Assembly (NCBI GenBank): GCA_963575745.1
Contig: CAUYUJ010001292.1
Location: forward strand, 105,001-130,000
DNA length: 25,000 nt
From: Prorocentrum cordatum
Lineage: Eukaryota > Sar > Dinophyceae > Prorocentrales > Prorocentraceae
Direction: 5' to 3'
Part shown: piece by piece, positions 1 through 7,943 of the stretch
Position numbering within the stretch: the first letter of the stretch is position 1
Layout of the letters: each line of letters opens with the position of its first letter
Program-made: the position numbers and the translations under genes
The notes under the pieces: model-generated
What the model was told of the DNA's origin: nothing
The model's database searches: none
What the model saw: the letters and a program-made list of their open reading frames with translations, nothing else

Positions 1-494
1 TCGCCAGGAGTGGGTCGTGGTGCACAGGCTCCTCTTGTAGGCAGCCGGCCTCTTCCCGCTCCTCTCTCAGCTTGCCCCCCCAATCTCTCTTTTCCCCGCT
101 CCTCCTCCTCGTGCCCGCAATGACCGGGGAAACGTAAGACTCGAGTACGCCGGGACTCGGTTTCGTCGACGTTCTTTTGACGAGTGCGTCCTGGGTTTTG
201 GCGGCCCAGTTTTCGTGGGATGTCTGCAGCGGGAGCTCGCGTCAAATTTCAGATTGGGCCTCGTCATGTTCACTGATGGCCCCGTCAGGTCAGCCCGAGG
301 CCCCCGAACCCGAGTCTCACGTCTCCCCAAAATGGGACGGCGCGAGTTCTGCCTCGCGCCGTGGGGCCACTGGGCGATGGTCTTCCGGCGCTTCCGCGGC
401 CGTGCGTGCGGGGCCCGATCACAGGCTGCGACCTGCGTCACCGCTCCACGCCCGGCTGCCATGGGCCCCGACCGCGGCCGTGGCTTGCTTTTCT
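1..494. other. GC-rich stretch, nothing recognised
   Basis: I see no gene, RNA or clear repeat here. Several frames are open on both strands, as expected for GC-rich DNA, but none shows a domain, a motif or a plausible start context. The last ~70 bases may be an outer, more diverged part of the left arm of the fold-back element that follows. Confidence 0.5.
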
Positions 495-701
495 GGGCGC
501 CCGACATGGGCACGGAAAGCATGGGTACAATGCCCAGCAGCAGTTCCATTCCGTTTTGAACAGGACTCGCTGCCCGCGCCGCCGCGGCCTGTGTCCATTC
601 GAGACAGAAGGCCGCCTGCCCACCAGCGGCCGCTGTTGGTTTGGGGCAACATGTGTTGTTGGGCAGTGTACCCGTTCTTTCCGTACCCGTTTCGGGCGTC
701 C
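495..701. repeat. Fold-back element N (inverted repeat with ~109-bp spacer)
   Basis: Positions 495-543 and 653-701 are inverted copies of each other. By hand alignment 39 of 49 bases match without gaps, sharing blocks such as TGTACCC, CTTTCCGT and TCGGGCG. The ~109-bp spacer has a weaker inner inverted match around its middle (CCTGTGTC and GACAGAAGG near 586-611). The structure is that of an old fold-back or MITE-like element. No protein is encoded and no target duplication is evident. The divergence of the arms suggests it is old and no longer mobile. Confidence 0.6.
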
Positions 702-918
702 AAATCATGCTGCTTGACCGCCCGACGCTTCACGACCTCGCTCCCCTGACCGCTCCTGTCTCGCTCCAGGCAGCTTGCCCATAAATGCTTCATTGTACCT
801 CGTGCGCGCTCCCTGCTTGGGCCGATGTTGAAGTCAGGTGATGCAGCCAGCGCAGGCTGCTGACGCTGGCGAAGGCACAGCTGTGCGCTTCTCGTGCTAG
901 CAGGAGCAACCTGCCTGT
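702..918. other. Unique-looking spacer
   Basis: Mixed-composition sequence between fold-back N and the first TCC tract. I see no coding signal or repeat in it. Confidence 0.5.
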
Positions 919-1018
919 ATCCTCCCTCTTCCTCCTCCTCCTCCTCCTCCTCCTCCTCCTCCTCCTCCCCCTCCTCCTCCTTCTCCTTCTCTCCTCTTCC
1001 GCCTCCTCCTCCTTCCCC
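919..1018 (+). repeat. (TCC)n microsatellite, imperfect
   Basis: A pyrimidine tract with a near-pure TCC/CCT core at about 930-985, then an interrupted tail with CTT and CGC units. Translation gives poly-Ser or poly-Glu, which accounts for the open frames crossing it. Confidence 0.9.
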
Positions 1019-1609
1019 CTTGCGTTCTCCTGGGATCTCCAGTGGATCCTTGAGCACTCGGCTTCAACACACCTGCCAGCCCTTTTCAGAGCGTCCGTGT
1101 TGCCCAGCTTACGCTAGTTAATGCTTTCACATTTGGGGGGCGAGCGGGGGGAAGCATGAGCAGGAGCAGGAGGAGAAGGATCTTGCGTGGACCTTTGACC
1201 GTCTTTGTTCGCATTCGGCGTCCACTCTGTTGGGCTTTCGGCTTGCTGCTCGCAGGGCAGCGCGGTAGGGAGGCCTGGACTTCTACGCGCGTTGAATCGA
1301 CCGGATTTCGAGTCCGGTTCTGGATTTTGAGCCGTCTCTGTGTTTAGCTAGCAATGACTGCCAGCTCCAGCGGCGCAATCCTGTTGTTCTCTCGATGAGC
1401 GACGCAATCTGTAGCTCGTGTGGGCGAGGTGCCCAGGCTGCGCAGTTCTTCGCCTGTGCCGCCCATTTCATTCTGCCGCCACCGCCTCTCTGGATCGCAG
1501 GGGTCTCGGATGCTCCGGTCTTGAGGCCCGCGCGGTCCTCTCGAGAGGCGCAGCCTCCGCACTCGATCTGCAGGCTGAGTGCGCCGCCTGGGCTACCCGT
1601 CTGCCTATA
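1019..1609. other. Spacer, nothing recognised
   Basis: GC-rich sequence with short overlapping open frames on both strands and no recognisable domain. It holds a small purine-rich patch near 1146-1180. I see no repeat shared with the rest of the window. Confidence 0.45.
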
Positions 1610-1770
1610 CACCTTAGGCGATGCTTAAGAAAACTTAAGTTTTCGGCCAGAGTCTCGATTATTCTTAACTTTTCAATGTGAGCCACAAGATTTTGATAGA
1701 AGTTCTGGGTTTAATTCAATTTCTGAGACTATGAATTTCTTAACCCATGATTTCTAAAGCATTTCGCAGG
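1610..1770. other. AT-rich island with a 14-bp perfect palindrome
   Basis: This ~160-bp patch is clearly richer in A+T than its surroundings. It contains the perfect palindrome AAAACTTAAGTTTT at 1630-1643, an overlapping CTTAAG direct/inverted pair, and further TTAAC and TTAAT motifs. In this window the other AT-rich patches are the interiors of MITE family D, so this may be the core of a decayed element whose termini I cannot define. No promoter can be assigned. Confidence 0.5.
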
Positions 1771-2141
1771 GTGTAGGCGTGCGCCTCCTGCCCTCGGCCG
1801 TCTCCCGGCCGACATCTGCCGCCCCGGCCGAGGTCTGTCGATTCCGTGGGCGGTTCTATCCGACGTGGATCGTCGGCTCGGTTCTGGGGCCGCCCGGCCC
1901 AGAGCGTGGTCACAACCGGTTTTTTTTTTTTCGGTCACGGCGCATGCCCCAAGTCGCAGCAGCTCGTGGTCCTCTCCCTCTGCCCCATCTCCCTTCGCTT
2001 GCTCTCTCCCTCCTCGCCCCCGCCCCCTGCCCCCTCGTCCCCGCAGCGTCTCTCCCACACACTCGTGGAGACTGCTTGCAGTGTCCAGAAGGTCTCGGTG
2101 CCTCCTACGTGACGTGCTGTTGTACATGGGTGCGCACAAAG
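1771..2141. other. Spacer with T12 run and pyrimidine-rich tract
   Basis: It contains a homopolymer of 12 T at 1920-1931 and a C/T-rich stretch at about 1970-2060. The open frames across it continue into the following microsatellite and show no domain. Confidence 0.5.
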
Positions 2142-2157
2142 GAAGAAGAAGAAGAAG

Positions 2158-2204
<47 letters not shown>
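2142..2204 (+). repeat. Compound (GAA)n-(AAC)n microsatellite
   Basis: A short GAA run (2142-2158) passes directly into about 15 AAC units. In the overlapping frames it gives poly-Gln, poly-Thr or, on the minus strand, poly-Leu or poly-Cys, so these frames are not evidence of genes. Confidence 0.95.
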
Positions 2205-2292
2205 AAGGAGCTTCCAGGGCGGTCTACGGTCGGGAGCTTCTGCTTAGCGTACCGCGGCGGCAGCCCCGGCGTCAGCCTGTGCCTTGCAAGCG

Positions 2293-2568
2293 TGCCCCTC
2301 CGCACTGTGACAAGAGCGCCCCTCCGCACTGTGACAAAAAAGCACGACGGGAGGTTTTCTCCCGGAGGCCTCCACAGGGCAAACATCGATTCAGGATGAA
2401 AAGTCCTTGAGGGGGAAGAGGAGGAGGAGGAGGAGGAGGAGGAGGAGGAGGAGGAGGAGGAGGCGGAGGAGGCGGAGGAGGCGGAGGAGGCGGAGGAGGC
2501 GGAGGAGGAGGAGTTCAGACCTCGAGGGGTCAGCGTTGTGAAACGATCATGGCATCGGAGTTCTGGGG
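2293..2568 (+). repeat. Family A copy A0, degenerate, interrupted by a microsatellite
   Basis: A diverged copy of repeat family A. The left end keeps an A-run followed by GCACGACGGGAGG (about 2336-2354), the middle keeps GATTCAGGATGAA, and the right part keeps TTCAGACCTCGAGGGGTC and CGTTGTGAAACGATCA (about 2513-2550). A GGA/GGC microsatellite lies where other copies have a short GGGGAAGGGG segment. The left end also holds a ~25-bp tandem duplication (2293-2341, GCCCCTCCGCACTGTGACAA twice). The terminal palindromes are partly lost. Confidence 0.6.
2417..2512 (+). repeat. Compound (GGA)n-(GGAGGC)n microsatellite
   Basis: Pure GGA units pass into a regular hexanucleotide GGAGGC run and back to GGA. 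The tract sits inside repeat copy A0. Its minus-strand translation is the poly-Ser/Ala stretch in a 263-residue open frame (2105-2896), which I do not regard as a gene. Confidence 0.92.
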
Positions 2569-2759
2569 ATAGCGCGTCGCTCCTCTCCGTGCGGCGGGAG
2601 GCCAGCAAGAGCTCGGGACGTTGACGCCTGGGTGCCGCGACGTGGCTAGCGTGTCGCACCGAGGCGCGGTGGGCTAGAGCTGGCGCAGCGGCACGCTGAT
2701 CAAGCGTTCCTGACCGTGTGCCGACGCCAGACATCCGAGCACAACAAACATAAGCATAC

Positions 2760-2900
2760 ACTTTTGGCGGTCCGCGCGGATTTCTTGGGTCCGCGCTGAG
2801 ACCCCCCTCGCGGCGCCTCCGGCGCCGCCCCTGGCGCGCTCCGCGCGCCAGGGAGGGGGCCCAGCGTAGATCCGAGAAGCCCGCGCGGACCGCCAAAAGT
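2760..2900. repeat. MITE family K, copy K1
   Basis: A non-coding inverted-repeat element with perfect 20-bp terminal arms, ACTTTTGGCGGTCCGCGCGG at 2760-2779 and its exact complement at 2881-2900. The arms continue imperfectly inwards. The centre holds two more palindromes, GGCGCC-TCC-GGCGCC and a 10-bp stem CCCTGGCGCG with a 5-base loop, so the whole element can fold into a multi-branched cruciform. Flanking bases (CATAAGC on the left, TTCTGTTCATG on the right) resemble those of K2 in inverse sense, so the true ends may lie a few bases further out. No transposase is encoded. Confidence 0.8.
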
Positions 2901-2949
2901 TTCTGTTCATGCCTGTCTCTGCTGTTCTTCCTCGACAGGGTCTAGGGGC

Positions 2950-3140
2950 AGCATCTCTTGGAAACTGGACGGCTCCAGAGAAGCCACTCCCACTTGGACA
3001 GGAGGCCGCCCCCCCCGCGCCAGCCCCCCGCGTGCGCCCGGCCAGCTCCGGACCCCACCTCCAACCCGAGCGACGCCGGGGCCCAGCGCAGATCCAAGAG
3101 ACTCGCGCGGAGCGTCAACCGCTTCTGTCTGTGCATCTGT
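2950..3140. repeat. Family K relic, copy K3
   Basis: The right part (about 3076-3133) aligns with the right end of K1: GCCCAGCG-AGATCC-AGA, then CGCGCGGA-CG-CAA, then TTCTGT-TGCAT. The left arm is much more diverged. A sub-segment (CCCCCGCGTGCGCCC-GCCAGCTCCGGA, about 3020-3055) recurs at about 9557-9590. Confidence 0.5.
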
Positions 3141-3528
3141 TTTTCGGGGCGGGCGAAAGGGGGGGATTGGGAAAGGGGGGGTTACGAAATCTGCTGCATG
3201 CAGCTGGTTTCGGCCCCACCGAGGGGCCCATTCCTCGATACATGGGCACCTCCGGCGCCGGGAGGCGCCGGGAAAAGCAGCTGCAAGAGCTGCTTCTCCC
3301 CCCCCCCCCCCTTTGCTATCCCCCCCTTTCGCCCGACCCGAGTTTTTTGTTCCTCTGCCGGGCAGGCGTGTGTGTGTGTGTGTGTTGCCCCCCCCCCCTG
3401 GGGCCTCGAAGCTTCTCGCCTCCCCAGGGGCTATTGGCAGCGGGGGCGCAGGGCTCTGCGCGTGCCGCCGCCTGCTCCGCCGGGACGTCCGGCCCCCGCC
3501 TCTCGACTCCGGTGCTGCGTGCCTCGTG
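3141..3528. other. Spacer with C-runs and a (TG)9 dinucleotide repeat
   Basis: It holds a run of 14 C at 3298-3311, a TG dinucleotide tract at about 3368-3385 and another C-run at about 3387-3399. The TG tract is the only obvious dinucleotide microsatellite in the window. I see no gene. Confidence 0.6.
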
Positions 3529-3724
3529 CGAATCCCAGACCTCCTCGCGTCGTGAAAAAATCACGACGGGAGGGTTTTCTATATTTTCGGCCTCCGGGGG
3601 CCCTCCCCGGGCCTCGGGAGCGTCAAAAAACGACTCAGGATGAAGAACCGGTCCCGGGGAAGGGGTCCAGACCTCTGCGGGTCGACGTTGTGAAAAAATC
3701 ACGACGTCGGGGGTCTGGGATTCG
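3529..3724 (+). repeat. Family A MITE, copy A1 (best-preserved, plus orientation)
   Basis: The outermost 13 bases are inverted: CGAATCCCAGACC at 3529-3541 and its complement at 3712-3724. Next to each end lies a palindrome with an A5 loop. The left one is an 8-bp stem, CGTCGTGA with TCACGACG (3548-3568). The right one is a 10-bp stem, GACGTTGTGA with TCACGACGTC (3684-3708), with one T/G mismatch. The core carries TTTTCGGCCTC, GGGGGCCCTC, CGGGCCT and the small A-loop motif GTCAAAAAACGAC, then ACCGGTCCCGGGGAAGG. It encodes nothing and has the architecture of a MITE with subterminal hairpins. Confidence 0.82.
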
Positions 3725-4032
3725 TGCTTCCGAGACAGCCGCGCCGTCGCTCGGGCTCCGCGGGGGTCCGTGGAGCGGCCGCCGCGGCCCCCCCCTCCTG
3801 AGTTACGTTGAAGGTTACGTTGGAGTTACGTTGGAGTGGATCGATCTGCTTCAGAGTGACTCGTTCGAGTGACGTTGGAGTTACGCTTGGGGTGCTCTCT
3901 CCGTCCCTCCTCCGGGGCCTCCCGGAGGAGCGGCTGCTCTCCGCCGCGGCCGGGGGCTCCCGCGTCGGAACGCGGGCTCCAGAGGGCCGATGCGGAGCGG
4001 CGGTGGGCCGGGGGGGAGGGCCGCCGCTGTCT

Positions 4033-4446
4033 CCATGGGGGTTGGCCCGAAGGGGTGGTGCAGTAGATTCGGTGCAACAGACTTGTGGGGCTGCAACACA
4101 TTCCCAGACCCCCTCGAGTAATGAAAAAATCATGACGGGAGGTTTTTCCTACTTTTCGGCCTCTGGGGGCCCTCACCGGGCCTTGGGAGCGTCAAAAAAC
4201 GACTCAGGATGCAAAGCCGGTCATGGGGAAAGGGTCGGGACCTCTGGGGGTCGACGTAATGAAAAAATCATTACGTCGGGGGTTTGGGTTTGGGGCGTGC
4301 GATACATTGCGGGGCGCAAATGCATTGCTGTATTGTCGCGTGCAGCACATTACTTGCAACACAATGCAATGCAAGTCTCCGGCGCAGTACATTTGCAATA
4401 CAATTGCCCCAAATCTATTGCACCACCCCCTTTCAGCTGGACCCCC
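4033..4446. repeat. Element L (inverted-repeat element carrying nested A2)
   Basis: Terminal arms of about 40 bp at 4033-4072 and 4407-4446 are inverted. The clearest shared block is GGGGTGGTGCARTAGATT. The interior right half (4297-4406) is full of short palindromes built from TGCAATACAAT-like words, such as CTTGCA...TGCAAG and GCGATACA...TGTATTGTCGC. Family A copy A2 splits the interior, so L was present before A2 inserted. No coding capacity is apparent. Confidence 0.6.
4100..4290 (+). repeat. Family A MITE, copy A2 (nested in element L)
   Basis: Same layout as A1: terminal TTCCCAGACC, core TTTTCGGCCTCTGGGGGCC, GTCAAAAAACGACTCAGGAT and CTGGGGGTCGACGT. The right palindrome is a perfect 10-bp stem, GACGTAATGA with TCATTACGTC around A5 (4253-4277). 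The left one (4118-4136) pairs at 6 of 7 positions. Compared with A1, the right stem changed at two adjacent positions on both strands so that pairing was restored. Confidence 0.82.
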
Positions 4447-4448
4447 TT

Positions 4449-5037
4449 TTGGGTCACCCGAACTCAAGTTCTGCGTCACCCCAACATACTACTAATACTA
4501 TGTGTGTGTGCGTCCCCCCCCCCAGGGGCGACGCGCGCACCGAGAACTCTGATAGTGTATGCGTCGTGGCGGGCGCTTTCTGGCGACACCGCTCGGGAAA
4601 CGAAATACCACAAGATGGGTACACTAGATGTTCGGGTCGGACGCGCGCCTCCAAGGAGGACATAAGTACTAGTATGCGCCAGCGCGTCCCATCAAGTAGC
4701 CATCGGTCGTTGAAAGCAGGTATTCTTGGATTCCCAGACTCATTCTGCTTCGAGCGCCCTCCTGCTCCAGTGATCGAGTGGCTTCCCCGGTCCCGTCCTC
4801 TTCAGCGGGCGCGCGGAACCCGATCTGCCCTCGGCGCCCTCCTGCTTCCTGTTTCTGCCTGCTCCTCCCGACCGATGGGCCAGCCCTCCTCGGAGGTCCA
4901 CCCCCGATCGCCCGTGCCTCTCGCAGAGCGCCGCCCGGGCGCCGCGCCCTGCCCCCGGAGCGCCCGGTCTCGTCATCGAGGGCCTGCGCCTCCCGCCGAT
5001 CTGCCAGCGGCGTCTCGCCGGTTCTGGGTCGAGGCTG
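4449..5037. other. Spacer, nothing recognised
   Basis: Starts with a short (TG)n and C-run (about 4499-4523). The rest is GC-rich with open frames on both strands but no domain I recognise. No repeat shared with the rest of the window was found. Confidence 0.45.
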
Positions 5038-5224
5038 AAGTCGGGCGTGTACCCCTACAGGGGGATTTCCGACGACAAATAAGAATGCTCAAAAATACAC
5101 CAAAAAGGTCCACAAATATGCAGAAACTAGTCCCCAGACTATTTCTGGGATTCTTTTTTGATTATGTTGGGGGTATTTCTCCTTTTTCGTCGAAAACCCC
5201 CCTGTAGGGGGACAGACCCGACTT
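5038..5224. repeat. MITE family D, copy D1
   Basis: Terminal inverted repeats of about 26 bp: the left begins AAGTCGGGCGTGTACCCCTA and the right ends TGTAGGGGGACAGACCCGAC. Each TIR contains the palindrome CCCCTACAGGGG. The interior (5066-5190) is AT-rich and aligns with D4, sharing CAAAAATACACCAAAAAGG-like and GTCCCCAGACTATTT words. At about 187 bp it is the longest of the four copies. Non-coding. Confidence 0.8.
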
Positions 5225-5486
5225 AAGTCGAGGCCTCCTTCCCCGAGCCCGTTCCCACCCCCCGCAGGGGTCGGCTCCGCTCGATGCCTCCGACGTTTCG
5301 ATGTCTCGACCTTGTTGCTGCTGTTGATGCTGCTGCTTCTGTTGTTCTTGTTGTCGTCGTTGTTGTTGCCGTGGCTGCTGCGGTCATAGGTTTCGGCGTC
5401 GGGGTCATCAAACATGGGTCCGGGAGGAGGGGCTCTTCCTGTGGGAGGGTGGCGAGACCTCTAGGGCTTTAGGGCCCGCGGGGTGA
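5225..5486. other. Spacer with imperfect (TTG/CTG)n patch
   Basis: At about 5310-5385 there is a degenerate trinucleotide patch of GTTGCTGCTG, TTGTTCTTG and GTCGTCGTTG words that looks like a decayed CTG/TTG microsatellite. Nothing else is recognised. Confidence 0.5.
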
Positions 5487-5577
5487 ACACCACCACCACC
5501 ACCACCACCACCACCACCACCACCACCACCACCACCACCACCACCACCACCACCACGACCACCACCACCACCACCAC
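5487..5577 (+). repeat. (ACC)n microsatellite
   Basis: About 30 ACC/CAC units with a single visible base interruption (CACGACC near 5554). It translates as poly-Thr or, on the minus strand, poly-Gly, which accounts for the surrounding open frames. An imperfect CAACAAC tail follows. Confidence 0.95.
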
Positions 5578-5579
5578 TA

Positions 5580-6020
5580 GGAACAACAGCACCAACAACA
5601 ACAAGCACATCTCGTTGGATGCTTGGGCCTTCCTCTTTGGAGGGTGCCTCTCCCTCTCCGCTCTCTCCCGCCCCTCCTCTTCCTCCCGCCCCCTTCCCCC
5701 CCACCCCCCCGCGTCGATGGCCTATAGGCTCCATCTTCCCTCTGTCCCCCGCTCCTGGAGGTCTGAAGAGGAGGCCCTGCAGGGCTCTCGCAAGCACCGG
5801 GGCTCCCGGGGGCTTCCAGTGGGCCCTCGATGTCTGCTTCAGCTTTGCAACATGTTCTGGGGCTAGAGCCATTCAGAACCACGCATTCTGGAGCCGCCCC
5901 CTCAGAGCCGCTTGAAGCCCTTGGGCCGCCCTGGGGCCTTCTAGGGCTTGGACAACCGTCCCTCGACCGCCGGAAACATGGTACTGGTACTCGTCCTCCC
6001 CTCACCCCCTCCTCCGCCAC
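5580..6020. other. Spacer, pyrimidine-rich then mixed
   Basis: A C/T-rich stretch at about 5635-5715 is followed by mixed GC-rich sequence. The long minus-strand open frame across it (5577-6494) is an Arg/Glu/Gly-rich product of the antisense TCC tracts. I see no real gene. Confidence 0.5.
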
Positions 6021-6096
6021 TCCCTCTTCTTCTCCTCCTCCTCCTCCTCCTCCTCCTTCTCCTCCTCCTCCTCCTCCTCTTCCTCCCCCATCCCTC
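6021..6096 (+). repeat. (TCC)n microsatellite
   Basis: Near-pure TCC units with occasional TTC interruptions. Confidence 0.92.
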
Positions 6097-6235
6097 TTCC
6101 ATACAGGTGGCTCCTCCCTGTCGCACCACTCAGACGTGACATCAGGGCGGGCGCTGGTTTCGCCTGAGACTTTGTTCTCCGACCCTTCTGCGTTGGGTTC
6201 TCGTTCTGGATGATGCACTGCGGGCGCGACCTTCT

Positions 6236-6400
6236 CCTTTCGCATCCCCTTCTCCTCTCTTCCCTCCTCCTCTCCTCCTCCTCCTCCTCCTCCTCCTCCT
6301 CTTCCCTCCTCCTCCTCCTCCTCTCCTCCTCCCTCCTCCTCCCTCCTCCTCCTCCTCCTCCTCCTCCTCCTCTTGCTCCTGCTCTCTCCTGCCCTCTGCC
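6236..6400 (+). repeat. (TCC)n microsatellite, interrupted
   Basis: Several blocks of TCC units separated by single inserted C/T bases (TCTCC, TCCC), which shift the repeat register several times. The register shifts suggest it is ageing rather than a freshly expanded array. Confidence 0.9.
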
Positions 6401-6463
6401 TGGCATGTACCTGCCTGCCAGCCTGCCTCTTACCTCGCCGTCCTCTGTTACCCCGTCGCCGCC

Positions 6464-7240
6464 GGAGGGCTGCGACCTGCGAACCTGTCGCCACGTTCGC
6501 GGGCTGCTGGATGGCCCAGCGGCGCAGGGCCCCGCCGCAGGTGCAGAGCAGACCTCGCCATCCTTTCGGGGGGCTGCGCAGTGTGACACCGTCACCACTT
6601 GCGAGGGCTTGTAGGGGGCTCCGCCAGAGAAAGGCCCCGCCGCAGATTCAGATTAGACCTCGCCATCCTTGGGGGGCTGCGAAGTGTGACACCGCCGCCA
6701 CTTTCGAGGACTGCTGGATGGTCCAGCGGAGTGAGGCCCCGCCGCAGATTGAGATTAGACCGGGCCGTCCTGATGGGGCTGCGAAGAGCGAAATTGTAGC
6801 CCTGTTCGAGGGATGCTGAGGGGCCCAGCGGAGTGATGCCCCGCCGCAGATTCAGATTAGACCTCGCCGTTCTTGGGGGGCTGCGAAGTGTGAAATTGTC
6901 GCCACTCGTGAGGGCGCTGCAGATTCAGATTAGACCTCGCCATCCTCAGGGGGCTGCGAGCTACGACGTTGTCGCCACTTTCGAGGGCTGTTGAAGGGTC
7001 CAGCGGAGTGAGGCCCCGCCGCAGATTCAGATAAGACCTCGCCATCCTTGGGGGGCAAGTGTGAGATTGTCGCCAATTTCGGGGGGTGCCGGATAGTCTA
7101 GCTGGGTGAGGCCCCGCCGCAGATTCAGGTTAGACCTCACGATCCGTGGGTGGGTGCGAAGAGTGACATTTTCGCAACGTTCGGGGGCTTCTTGGGTCCA
7201 GCATACTGACGTCCTACGTATATTCAGATAAGCCTTCATT
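6464..7240 (+). repeat. Minisatellite F, ~102-bp unit, about 8 copies
   Basis: The landmark word CGCCGCAG ends at about 6540, 6645, 6747, 6849, 6922 (as GCTGCAG), 7024 and 7122, with a last degenerate unit near 7222. This gives spacings of about 105, 102, 102, 73, 102, 98 and 100. The unit consensus runs CAGATTCAGATTAGACCTCG, CCATCCTTGGGGGGCTGCGA, AGTGTGACA, TCGCCACTTTCGAGGGCTGC, TGGATGGTCCAGCGGAGTGA, GGCCCCGCCG. A 102-bp unit is 34 codons. One plus-strand frame stays open across the first three units until a TGA at 6817-6819 where earlier units have TGG. Sequence variation between units shows the array is old. Confidence 0.88.
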
Positions 7241-7780
7241 TCCTTTCCCGCAGGCCGCCCGAAGACCTGGCGGCGCCGCCTGTGGGCGATTAGTTCCCGC
7301 GCTGAAAGGTGCAGGGGGGAAACGGAGAAGCTGACAGGCGAGCTCGGCCTCGCTCGCTTTTTTCACCAACATTGAATCGCCGATCCGTTCGGGCGCCAGA
7401 GCGACATGCCGCGGGCCGCGCTGCTTGTCCAGCGTGCCACTGGAAAGTAGTCGCCACTCTCCATCCTCATGCTGCCTCTTTCATTGTCTCCCCCTTCCTC
7501 CTTCCACCACCTCGAATGCTGCTGTCGCGTTGCCGCTCTGGCCCCTCTTCCGTTCTTCCAGTGCCCCTGGTTCCCACTCCCATTTCCTCTTCGAGCCTGG
7601 GGCCTCCGCCCTCGTCCTGTTGCTGCTGCCCCGTGAGTCGTGCAACGCGCGCGCCTCCCAGATAGCCTGCGCAATCACGACAGATCCTGCGTTGTCACCA
7701 GCCAGTCCTCTTCGGGACCAGCTCCTCTTTCGGGGGCCACACGCGAACCCTACCCCTACCCCCCACGATTTCTGAGGGGG
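7241..7780. other. Spacer, nothing recognised
   Basis: GC-rich, partly C/T-rich sequence (about 7470-7620) with short open frames on both strands and no domain. A short TACCCC-type patch (about 7750-7763) precedes the palindrome that follows. Confidence 0.45.
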
Positions 7781-7781
7781 T

Positions 7782-7835
7782 GGGGGTGGGGTTCACTTCG
7801 CTCGGGAGCTCCCGAACGAAGTGAACCCCACCCTC
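7782..7835. repeat. Near-perfect 54-bp palindrome without spacer
   Basis: The two 27-bp arms meet at GAGCTC (centre between 7808 and 7809). Each arm reads, from the centre outwards, through CCCGAACGAAGTGAACCCCA and then CCC. Only one C/A mismatch (7801/7816) and one G/T pair (7783/7834) break symmetry. Pairing can be extended a few bases on each side. Such a spacerless palindrome could extrude as a cruciform. It does not look like a protein-coding or terminator element in this setting. Confidence 0.85.
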
Positions 7836-7850
7836 TCCCAGGGGGGAGGG

Positions 7851-7943
7851 CTTCTTAGAAGCACCCCTGCTTCCTAGAAGGCGCGGGCCTTCTTTGTAAA
7901 TGCAGGGCCACAGCCTTCTGAGAAGCAGCCTCCTTCTGAGAAG
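7851..7943. repeat. Cluster of four CTTCTNAGAAG palindromes
   Basis: CTTCTTAGAAG (7851-7861), CTTCCTAGAAG (7870-7880), CTTCTGAGAAG (7915-7925) and CTTCTGAGAAG (7933-7943) are short dyads. They resemble, but are not identical to, the GTTCTNAGAAC dyads of repeat family B. No function can be assigned. Confidence 0.7.

Noticed and set aside
3548-3708. Bacterial-type intrinsic terminators or operator sites in the A-loop palindromes
   Set aside because: There are no genes nearby and no poly-T tail after the stem, and the palindromes recur as parts of a dispersed repeat, so they are element ends.
6464-7240. CRISPR-like array
   Set aside because: The unit of about 102 bp is repeated along its whole length with no unique spacers, and there are no cas genes. 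It is a minisatellite in eukaryote-like DNA.
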